From positions 78,121,403-78,185,402 of the forward strand of contig NC_134419.1 of the NCBI RefSeq assembly GCF_030867145.1: DNA of 64,000 nt, in the 5' to 3' direction. Position numbers and translations under genes: made by a program. The notes beneath the pieces were generated by a model. The model searched no databases. It had not been told where the DNA came from and saw only the letters and a program-made list of their open reading frames with translations. Source of the stretch: Opisthocomus hoazin. Its lineage: Eukaryota; Chordata; Aves; Opisthocomiformes; Opisthocomidae. Below, piece after piece: positions 31,101-41,300 of the stretch (positions are counted from its first letter, which is position 1; every line of letters starts with the position of its first letter).

Positions 31101-34100
31101 AGCTGTGACTCCCTGCCAGCTGGGCAGACACACAGAAAGCAAAACCGTACCAGCCTGGCAGCGCTTGCGAAGGAGTGATTTGGCACAGCTGCGACGCTAC
31201 CAGATCCTGAAAGCAGGCTGGTGCTGGGGCGGCAGTGACCTGGCACCAGCAGGCAGGGTGTAGCGGGGCGGCTGCCGGCCGCACCCCGTGGGCTTCGAGG
31301 GTGAGGGAGCAGCGAGGGCTCCCTGTCCTGCTCACCGCCTCTGTGAGAGAAGATTGTGTTCGTCTCTGCTTGGAGACACCACTACTGTCTTAGTCCTTGT
31401 GAAATACATAATTTCTTATTGCTTCTACGTTACTTTGCTTCAAAATTTTATACAAGTATTTTCCAGCTGAGATATTTTATGGTAACCATGTGGTAGCCTG
31501 CGAATGGAGTAGAAGCCATGTCCGAGGAAGCAGCACATGGAATTGCTTTCCTTCCTTCTCAGAGTACTGCACACTGCAATGCGATTGATGTGTTTTGCTC
31601 AGTACAGTGGAGTCTTGCCCTGGTGGTAATGAGCAAGTGTCGGAGCCACCAACTCTGACACAAGTAGCAGATGCACAGAAGGACTGACTGGGCGATGCAA
31701 ATCCCTCTTACGGTCACCTTTAGGATTACGAGTGAGCTGGTGAAGTTACTGGCAGAATTGCCTGGAGTTTGTTCCCAGATGAGAGGGGTTTCGCTGTTTT
31801 AGCGTGCAGTTGTCAACGACACGTTCGCTGGCGAGCAGTTGTTCTGTAACTTGGCAATTGGCAAGTCCGTCGCACAGACACAGAGCAAAGACGTGCCCAG
31901 GCCCAGACATGGACTACAAAGTATTCGTTTACCTTTAAAAATACCGTTTATTTCACCATGATGCTGTATAGTTTGCTTTCCAGTCATCTTTCATGGCTTT
32001 GAAGGCTTTATGTGAAAACAGCCTATTGGAAAGCTAGTTTTTGAGGTTAACTTTGATTTCGTGAAATACAGAAGTTTTTGCTTTAAAATAACTGTTCCAG
32101 CATCACATCATATACGGAAGTTTGATCTTTCACAATTTCTTTCCCTTAGTATTTTGTTACGCTGTGTTCTTTCACCATTTAAAAGAAAATGTGTTATTTC
32201 AAAGCATTTATTAAAGGTGAATGGAAACCATTTTGGCAAACATTGCATAAACATAAAGAAATTTGTCAAAATTCAGCTCTGTGTATGAATTCAATCATTC
32301 AAAAAGATCTTGGGTGCAATAATGTGTCAGTGTAATAAACTATCATTTGAAGAGAGGAAGTTATTGCAAAAGATTAAATTTTCTGAGATTGATCATGCAA
32401 TAACTTACTAATCTCTAGACTTTGCTTTACACAGTGTGAATAGCCTGAAGTATATATTTTTCAGTACCCAATAAAAGTTCATAAATTAAATCAGACTGAG
32501 AACTCATCTATGTTGTCAGTGCAACTGAATTTCTGCTAATCCCATCCAGATTAACACTTTTTTGTTAGAAGTTAGCGGTTTAATCATCACTTACCAGGTG
32601 TAACGCTGTCTAAACTTTTTTAGTTTGGGCTGTTCTAGAAGCAAGGCTTGCAGTGGTTTTATTCGTGCTGTGTCTGCTGGATCCACTGGCCAAACTGCAG
32701 CTGCACGGAGAGGGCGCCGGTGTGTGGAAAGGTAACTCTGGTTTCTGAAAATGGGGGCTGACCAGTGGTGGTGGCGTTTCACCAGGGCTGAGGTTGCTGC
32801 GTGACTTCAGTGCCTTGTTTCCCTAACACCTATGTACCTTATAAAAGCCTTAATCTAGCAGAAGTTTAAACTAGAACTTATGCTTTCTTAGACTTTCAGT
32901 TAAAAAACAACAGTAGTACAAATCTGTGAGAAATAAGCCTCGAGGGCTTCCAAACCACCTGCTCAGAAACTAGAACATCTGACCTTGTATAAAGATCTTC
33001 ATGTGAGGAATGAAGATGCTGATTTTTCTAATTCTCTTTATTTTGTTGTTCTTCTGGTGTTCTTGGCTCAAGACCTCAGCCCCAGTATGCTCTGGTGATT
33101 AGGGGCCTTTGTGTATTATTGGGCGCCCGTCTTCCGCTGAGAAGCCTGGTCGTGAAGCCCTGGAAAGGCTCACAGATCCATACTGAAGGATCTCGGTGAA
33201 GTAGCTTTTTCCTCATTTGTTTGGTCACATAAGTTAAAAATGTCTAAATAACTAACAAGGAAATTCAAGGACTGATTTAAAAGAAACTATTTTTCAACAC
33301 AGTTTTGAAAGCTGACAGTTTTACTTCAACATGTATGCAGATGTAGTTGTCAGCTTCTACTCCTAGTAAATTGAATGTTCACAGATACAAATGGACCTAA
33401 CGGAAAATTTAAACCTTGAAGAAAATGTCATTTTTTCCCCTCCTATAGATCTGCTTTTGCAAATATTTGTAGATACACTATTTAAGAGAGCACTGCTGCT
33501 CTTGAAGACAGATTTAAAGGCACGCTTACAATCTTTATTATAATTTGTGTTTTGCTGCAAGTGTTGCTGTGTTTGCAGAGACATTTATCACAAAGGATGT
33601 GACAGGATTCTGTGCAGTAAGTGCACTAATAAACCACTGTATGTCATGCCAGAATGTACAATCATTGGCATACTGCAGTATTTTTTTTTTCCTAAAATCA
33701 CCCAAGCCCTTGTCAACATGACAATGCCCATGTAACGATAGCAGCAAAATTCCTCTTTTGCTGTCCAGCTCAGTCTGTATCAGGTGTGGGCTTGAAGAGA
33801 CTGTAATGACTTAGGCTTTCCAAGAGTTTTACAGGTATAAACTGTTTTGGATACATTCTTCAGGTATGACTGCACTTGTAAAGACCTCCAGGAAGGATCT
33901 GACTTTAACATGTGTTTGTTGGCAATGATACCCAGTGTTAGAATTCTGATTTTCTTTGAATGCTTTACATCTAAATACAAGATTGTCCAGTAGCATAAAG
34001 CTATCGTGACAAGCTGACGGTATGCTAATAAGGCCATGACTTAATATGCTGAACTAAATTAAAACCCCACCAAAGCTTATAAAACAGACTTCAGAGTAAT

Positions 34101-36300
34101 TTAATTCAAAGGAAAAAAAATATTTTAAAAGCTGCTTACATCTGACTGTGTCACATCTAAAGTACCCTAAAATCATCATACCACATAAAATAGTACTTGA
34201 GGCAAACTAGATAATTAAATAAAATAGTAGTTATATCAAAAGGACTTCTGCTTTGTGAAAGATCTGAATAGTAGAATTTTACCCCCCGAAGCACAAAAGA
34301 CTGGATGACCTTGTAAAAGTCCTTTCCCGCTTCGTATCTCTTTCCCCCACCAATGCATGCATAGAACTTTAGCTTGGAATCAAGGTCACCAGATTCCATA
34401 TCTCAATAATGCATTTTTATTATAAAAATAAAAAAATAATCAGGCATCACTCAACAACCTGTCTATTTTCCCTTGGAGTTTCCCCAGCCATTTTGGGGGG
34501 CAAAACTGTAAAAGCGTGATGTTGGGGTAGAAAGAAAGGGAATGAGCGATGCTGTCTTTGCTGTAAATTAGTTATGGTAAAAATAAGGTTTACTTTTTGA
34601 AGGAGTCTGGTAATGGAAATGTTTTAGCTTTATATGTCTTTGATAATATGGTGTGTATCAAAAATACTGTGCAAGCTGGAACCCACATCGCTCCTTCAGG
34701 ATGTTTCTCCTGTGATCGTCTTACAAGACAACAACCAGGCTTAAGTGTTAGTTACCAGTTTATGTTTGGTGGCTAGGAAACAGAGGGGAAAAAACGCCAG
34801 AAATTCAAACTTGTGTATGTTATGCTGGGTGTATTTTAAATATAATCTGTAAGAGTAAATTGTTCTCCCTTTTATTCTAAATTATTCATAATTTCTGGAA
34901 GTACTTTGGGTTTGTGCTTGTTTTAAATTTCTATTTACTTCTCCAGCAAAAGAGGTTAATTTGGCTTAGATTTTTGTGGAACCACAGCCTGAAATTGAGG
35001 TTTCAGGCAGTCTGAGCAAACTGATGCCAAAAGAACAGCCTTGTTCCCTGTCCCCCGCGTACTGGCCTAGCAGGGAGGGGAAGAGTGTGAAGTCCGCTGT
35101 ATCTTCCTGTGCTGCCTGGCAAATCTCCGTTCCCTCGGTTTTTAAGCACTTTCCCATACTGCTTCATGGAGGCAAAACCAGCACCTTCCAAGCTCTTTTC
35201 TAGAAGTCCAAAAGCTTTCATGACTCCCTTGGACATCAAAAAAGAATGAGAAAGCAAGCAGGTAGCTTGCTTGTAAAGCTTAATATTGTGCATCACATAG
35301 AGGAGACTCTGGAGCATAAGATGAGGTGGCTGGGGGTCTGTATTTTGTCATTTCAGACCACTGGTGCAAACGTTCAAAGTGCAGGAAGAACTGAACTTCA
35401 TGATGGACGTTGCATAGTCTCAGCATAATCTGCATTTTTCTGCAGAAATTTGTAAAAGCATTTTAAAAAAAGATATCTGGTGTATTCTGGAGACGGCCAT
35501 GGTTAAAAGCTTGTCCAGTCTGAAAAATGTTTCTCGTCTGAGATTGTATTCAAAGGGCTCAAAGGTACCTTCCTCTCCTTGGCTATTTTCAAACTAGGGC
35601 TTCTTCTCTTTTTTAATACCTGGAGATTATCACATTAATTAGTGATCAATTTTTAGGTTTATACAAACATCAGGTAGCAATATCAAAAATATAAGCTTGA
35701 TCAATGCGGAGGAGGGCTGTGATATTGGATTTGTCTAGGAACAGCGCTCGCCTCCGTTCTGTGACTGAACTAAATTCTGATTAGTTGCTAGTTGTTTGGT
35801 CTTTTTTTTCTTCTGTCTTCAAACACAGAGCAGCACAAAGTGTTTGTCTTGATTCTGGATTGTTTGTCTTACAGATTCTCGAATTCAAGCCTTCGTAATG
35901 AATTCCTGTCAGGGAGCTGAGATGGGAATCAGTTTCTGTAGGTAAATGAAGGTAACTAAATGGCTGATTAAAATGGACTTAAAATGCCAGTTTAGTTTTT
36001 ACTGCTGCTCGTATCCTTGCTCCTCCTTTTTTCTCCTCATCATCCTTTAATGCCTTTTTTTTTATTGTTGACAATATTTTAATCTAATTACCGAAAGACC
36101 AGCACAGAAGGGCGATACAGATGCTTCAACTAGTATAGAAAACCTAAGTTCAACTGAAGCGATGCAACCTATTCTGCACCTTTCTTACTGACCCGAGGAG
36201 TCCTGACGAGGCTCAGGCAATATTATCAGCTAAAGAGCCGCACGCCTGGCACCCGGCTGAGCCCCGCTGTGCCTGCCTCTCCTCACAGAGGGGCTGAGGT
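28140..36300. other. Intergenic region between PTPRE and MKI67
   Basis: I recognise no gene, RNA or coding exon here. Apart from the CR1 scrap at 29609-29700 the sequence is AT-rich with only short chance open frames. Scattered GC-rich patches (28540-28720, 31130-31330) are not accompanied by promoter features. Distal PTPRE 3'UTR isoforms or MKI67 enhancers could lie here, but nothing in the sequence proves it. Confidence 0.5.
29609..29700 (+). mobile_element. CR1 3' tail scrap (sense), intergenic
   Basis: About 90 bp: GCCTGCTGTAGGTGACCCTG through CATTCTGTGATTCTGTG. It is the only transposable-element trace recognised between the two genes. Confidence 0.85.
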
Positions 36301-36324
36301 AACCTGCCGAGCAGACCTGTTGTT

Positions 36325-36510
36325 CCGAGGGAGGAGCGGACGGCTGAGGGGGCGGCGGGGCTGAGGGAAGAGCCGAAGGCTGACGGAGGAGCGGAGAGGC
36401 TCAGGGAGGAGCGAAGGAGCCCAAGGCTGAGGGAGGAGCGGAGAGGCTCAGGGAGGAGCGGAGGCGCTCAGGGAGGAGCCCAAAGCTGAGGGAGGAGCGC
36501 GGGCGTGAGG
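36325..36510. repeat. GA-rich degenerate minisatellite upstream of MKI67
   Basis: Imperfect tandem units of about 17-20 bp based on GCTGAGGGAGGAGCGGA and the variant GCTCAGGGAGGAGC, roughly nine or ten copies. The array directly precedes the promoter core and is strongly purine-biased on the + strand. Confidence 0.8.
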
Positions 36511-36541
36511 AGCCGCCCTCAGGCGGGGAATGGCCGCGCCA

Positions 36542-36662
36542 GGGGCGGTGCCGCCGTTTGAAATCAAACAGCCTGCGCCCACCCCATTGGCTCCGCCGCG
36601 GGTTCACGTGGCCGCCCTTCCACCAATCGTCGGCTATCGCGCGCCTTTTCGAAAAAAATCCT
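36542..36662 (+). promoter_or_regulatory. MKI67: MKI67 core promoter: GC box, CHR, two CCAAT boxes, E-box, CDE/CHR-like pair
   Basis: In order the sequence shows a GC box GGGGCGG (36542-36548), TTTGAA (36557-36562, a CHR consensus), an inverted CCAAT box ATTGG (36586-36590), the E-box CACGTG (about 36605-36610), a second CCAAT (36623-36627) and a CGCGCGCC tract followed closely by TTCGAA (36648-36653). Two NF-Y boxes upstream of a CDE/CHR tandem is the arrangement of G2/M genes repressed by DREAM and activated by MuvB-B-MYB/FOXM1, which is the known control of human MKI67. Function here is inferred from motif order only. Confidence 0.65.
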
Positions 36663-36699
36663 CCCGCGCGTCCCGTTGGAGTGTTTTTTTCTCCCTCCG

Positions 36700-36803
36700 C
36701 CGAGGCGGTGGCCGTTAAAGCTAAAAGAGTCCGGCCGCCGAGGCCCGCTTGTCCCTGTCGGCCGGGCTCGGTGCGTCCCGCCGGGCATGGCGGCTGTCGG
36801 CAG
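36700..36803 (+). other. MKI67: MKI67 exon 1 (non-coding), start approximate
   Basis: The proposed first exon ends GGCAG|gtgagg at 36803. It contains one ATG (36786) in a good context, which would run only a few codons after splicing to exon 2. An alternative donor GAG|gtaaga at 36987/36988 would give a longer leader. The transcription start was not determined and is placed just downstream of the CDE/CHR-like pair. Confidence 0.5.
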
Positions 36804-38206
36804 GTGAGGGCGGAGGCGGCGGCGGCTGCTCCGGGGCCGTCAGCGCGGCTCCCGCGCTTCGTTTCGGCGCGGCGCAGGGATACACCCTGGGGTGCGTCAC
36901 GTCAGGCGCTGCCGCGCGCGGGAAGGCTCAGTCGGCGCCGGGCGCTGACGGGAGGGGGGACCGCGGCGGGCCCCCGCGCCGCGTGAGGTAAGAGGCGTCC
37001 GGGAGCGCGGCGTGGCGGGGAGGAAGGGCCGGGAGCGGGGGAGCGGGCCGGGCGGGCGCGGCTTTGGGGCTGCGGGGGGGGCAGTTGGGCCGAGCTGCTC
37101 CCCGCCGTGGCCGCCTGCTCGCCGGGAGCCGGGACACCCCAGCCGGAGCCCGGGCTCGCAGCTCCGGCGTCAGCTTCGGCTGCGGCGTTCGTCGCTCGTA
37201 GGGGCTGGTGGAAACCGCGATCGGGGCGCTTGGGGTGAGGGAAACCGGAGGCTGCCCTTGCCCGTGGCCTGCGGGTAAAGGCTGCTCCTCAGGCCGCTGT
37301 CACACTCGCCCTGCGGTGCGTTTGGCTTTGGGGGTTTTTTTCGACGGGTGTTTTATCGAGTGAAACGCAGCCGGGAAGTTCGGAAGGGTCGCTCCTAGCT
37401 CCGCTCGGTTCCCTGCCTCTTCGCTTGTCGCTTTCAAACGTGCGATATTCAATCGCGCTTTTTTGAGGATTGCTTGTCCCGCGTGGCTCCTGTCTATACG
37501 GGAAAGGAATGGCCTGTCTGGCTGTGCAAACGCCGGGGATTTGGGTTTTTTTCTCTTTTTTTTTTTTTCTTTTGCGAGCGAAAGGCCGTTTCTCCCTTCG
37601 CTGTGTATGCGCGGGCGGAGAGGCGCCGCCCTTTGGATCGTGCCTGTCGCGATATCCTGGCAGCCGCTCAGCGTCCTGTCGCCGCCCTGCTCGGGAGGAC
37701 GCAGCTCTGCTCGCTCGGCCTCCGGTTGCTTTAGAATTAAGCCTCAGGCTTTCCGTGTGGGTCGGGGGAGGCGGAATGCCTGGGTCCAGGTGAGGAGCAG
37801 CGGCTGTTGGCATGAGAACCGTTTGAAGTTGCGTGTGGGATGGAGCGCAGCGTCTGTCGGGCCTGAATCTTTGTGAAGGCTCTGGTGGGTAGTGTGTACC
37901 GGTAGCAGATATAAAAGCAGCATAACTGGGGTTACGCTTTCTCTTGCCGCCCTGTGTAAACACCAGTTTCTCCAAACGTGCCCTGCCTTCAGCTTCCCGT
38001 GTGCGATTGCAGTGGTTGCTCACCAGAAATAGTTCCCAGCTTTCCACGCAGGCAAGCGTGTGTCAGTGGCACTGAGATTCTTCTGCTCGGTGTTGGAAAA
38101 TGTCTCTTGAGCAGAAGTAAAAAAAAAAAAAAAAAAAAATTGATTTATTTTCATAAATACACAAGGCGTTGTTTATATGAGGAGTAATTTTGATGTTTTT
38201 CTGTAG
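36804..38206 (+). other. MKI67: MKI67 intron 1
   Basis: The first 500 bp are CpG-rich; the rest becomes T-rich and contains a run of about 20 A (near 38119-38139). The long minus-strand open frame at 37289-38047 has no recognisable similarity and reflects base composition. Confidence 0.45.
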
Positions 38207-38320
38207 GTAACATTCCTTACATCTGAAGATGCCGCTCCTTGGGAATATTGTTGTAATTAAACGGAATGGGACTGATGGAATTTGTTTTCCACTCACTGCA
38301 AGTTCTTGTTTATTTGGAAG
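38207..38320 (+). CDS. MKI67: MKI67 exon 2: start codon and first FHA strands
   Basis: The exon follows an ATG-free pyrimidine tract with a tgtag acceptor (38206). The ATG at 38229 was chosen because the peptide [20 protein letters not shown] then [11 protein letters not shown] aligns with the Ki-67 N-terminus throughout. The donor is GGAAG|gtgaga in phase 2. The first 22 bases are 5'UTR. Confidence 0.93.
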
Positions 38321-41300
38321 GTGAGAATTAGTTGAGGACTTGCATACATTGAAGTAATATTACTGATATTTTTCCTGTAGATTACATGTTTTAGTACTTG
38401 CAAGAATAAATGTTTATTTGTGAATGACATTTAGGGGAGGAAGGTGATATTGGAGTAATATTAATTGTAAGACTAAAAAGCTGGACCTAAATATTGTTAC
38501 TGCTTTTTGTCCTTTCCTTGCCAGAACTACGTTGTTATTGTTGTTATTGTTGTTATTGTTGTTATTGTTGTTATTGTTGTTATTGTTGTTATTGTTGTTA
38601 TTGTTGTTATTGTTGTTATTGTTGTTATTGTTGTTATTGTTGTTATTGTTGTTATTGTTAAAGTTCCTGGCCAAAGGAAGTCTGGGGAGGGGATTGAAAG
38701 TAATACACAGCTGACAAGCAAGTGATGGTATTCTTTAATCCAGAGGCAGTTTCCAGATAATTGGCTAGTGAAGAGAAGCAAGGTACATGGCTTAGATTCA
38801 ACCATCTTCATTACATCAGTGCTCTTCTCAGTTTTGTTTTTTTTTTCTCTAAAACCTCAGTCATGGGCTATGTCAGCCAATATCTAGATCTAACACTAAA
38901 AGTTAGTAAGAACTTGAACCTCTTCCTCCAATCCTGAAACTCGCGTTGTGTTACACAGTGATAGTGAGTTTGGAGCTTGATCCAGCTATTTTACATTAAA
39001 AGATAAAATTAATATACCTGAATGGTGTATGTGAAGACTTGACTAGATGATCTTACTATAAATAAGCTTAAAAAAAAAATTTTTTTACTACCCTTAATCT
39101 AGGTCCATTCAGCACTTTACAGGCTGCTAGATATCTTAAATAACTGTAATTATGGAGTCCAGAATTGGATTCCGTAGTGAAAGTCTATGGGAAGCACTCC
39201 AGTGTCAATAATACCGTTCGCTGTCTCCGGCAGAGCTGCCCGGACAGGCGGTACTTACTGGCACAAACATTAATTTCTGGCAGCTGCATCGGTGAGAGGC
39301 GTCAGGTACTTGGGTGAGCAGTACCTCTGGTATGGTAGCTGGTGTGTTCGCTGCCTAGGACCTACAGCGTGTCAGAAGCATTAGACATTAGGTTAGAAAG
39401 AAAGGAAGAGAAAGTCTGTACAATGAAACAGAGCTTTCACTTACTCACTGGTTTTAAGAAGGTAGAAGTGGCTATCCAGGTGAGACCAAAGGTCCAGCTA
39501 CCTCGTGTTCTGTCTCGGAGCGATCAGGAACGAATGCCTAAGAAAGAGCTTAAGAGCACACACTGGTATTTTCTAAAAATATTCCACAAGTCTTCAGCAA
39601 CTTGCAAGTCAGGAAACAAGTAATCTCAAACCACCGGATATCTGTTGTAGAAATGCCTCTTTCAGCTTGTTGTGAACTGCTTTTTTCAGAATTTGGGTAT
39701 TTTGCCTTTTTTTTTTTTTCCTGATAGAGATTCTAGAAGTGTAAGCTCCTGTTATTTTCTTGCCACGGTTGAAAGACTTGGGTAGTTCATTTTCTTCATG
39801 TTAGCAAATTTAAGGAAGCGTCATGCCGCTGTACAATTGTTAGCTGAAAAGATGGGAAATTGCCTAATTCTGTAGCAGTCAGATTCTCCTGTCTTCTGTG
39901 TTTCCTGAAACTCAAATTGTATTTTCATCCACAGGAGAACAGAATGTGATATTCGCATCCAGTTGCCTCAGGTCTCGAAAGAACATTGTAAAATTGAAGT
40001 AAATGAAAACAAGGAGGTAAGATACCCGTATTTTAATGACATAACGCATTGCATTGTTGCATCTCATCAGGCTGCTGAAATGTTTGTTTTATTTTTAGGC
40101 GATATTGACTAATTTAAGTACAGTAAATCCTACGCAGCTGAATGGTGGTTGTTTTGAGCAACCTGTACTGCTGAAGCACGGTGATGTGTTAACGATTATT
40201 GATCGTTCTTTCAGGTAAGTGCCAGTGACAAAGTGTTTATGCCTCGGTCCTAGAATGTGTTCTGCAGGCAACCAGTGCAGAGAGCTTTGTGGATGCGGGC
40301 TCGTACTGCTGGGTGAAGATACTGAACGTGGCTGTAAATAAATGGGAAAAATTAAAATGTCCTTTTACCGTCTTCAGAGATGGAAGTTAATGTAGTTTAT
40401 TTCATATTTCTTCACAATGTCTTGCAGAACTTCAGAAGACAGGATTGCTTAAAGATTTTTTGTCACTTTTATGTTATGTTAAGCTAAACCAGTAAAGATA
40501 GAATTGTCTAGAGAGATCGTTTTGATTTTGTTTCAAGGGTAGTCAGTTTTACGGGAAAATGTACAAGTATATTGATGTAGTTAAAGCATTTAAAAGCAGT
40601 ATGTGCATGTTGTTGGGAGCAGACAACTATTGCTAGGTCATTTATCCTAATGCAATTTAGTCATCAGCTATGTGACAAAAACTAGTTACCCTTTTAAATT
40701 CTTCTTCCAGATTTGAATATCCTCTCCAATCAACTCCAAGAAAGAGGCGTTCCAGAGCTTCAAAAGATGAAACACTGCAGGTAGTTTTGTGGCCATAGGA
40801 TTACTTATTACAAGCACATCGGTATTAGTAGTGATATGGTATTCTATTTCCTTGGTCTGTTTTCTGATTAGGAATAATTTTTTTTTAGCCATATACTACC
40901 TTTCTGCTTGAAAATACAATTAAACTCCTTCAGATGAATACTTTAATTTTAGACTTGTTTATTTCTGGTAATAGACACGTAATAATCTATGATGTTACTA
41001 ATACAGGTAAGCTATTCAGAATTAATCCTTTCAAGGGAAGATGGGGCGCAGGAAATGCAGAATATGGGCATTGGTAATCCTTGTGCTTTAAATGGGGAAC
41101 TTTACCCTAGAGAATGAGCATTCTTTTTTTCAAAAAGAATCTGGTGTTCTGTGTACACTAATGTACTGTTGGAATTTATAAATATCAAACTAAGGCTATC
41201 TTTTAATAATTTATTTTCATGAGCTGCTTGTTCTTTTTTGTTCTCAGCAAAGTTTTCTCCCTTAAAGGGAACGGTATTAGTTTGTGAGTACTGTAGCTTT

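Larger units (their letters stand above)
36330..37300. other. MKI67: CpG-rich island over MKI67 promoter and exon 1
   Basis: CpG dinucleotides are abundant here, in contrast to the AT-rich flanks. The island covers the GA repeat, the promoter core, the proposed exon 1 and the start of intron 1. This is the usual setting of a vertebrate cell-cycle gene promoter. Confidence 0.8.

Noticed and set aside
33547..33735. Small Cys-rich + strand open frame (62 codons) in the intergenic region
   Set aside because: The cysteine spacing fits no zinc-binding or secreted-peptide family I know, and the frame continues into obvious T-rich non-coding sequence.
37289..38047. 252-codon minus-strand open frame in MKI67 intron 1
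   Set aside because: It lies in the CpG-rich flank, where stops are rare. Its composition is random-looking and it matches no known protein family.
38414..38674. Open frames encoding poly-Asn or poly-Leu/Val over the 9-bp repeat
   Set aside because: These are simple-repeat translations inside an intron, open only because the unit length is a multiple of three.
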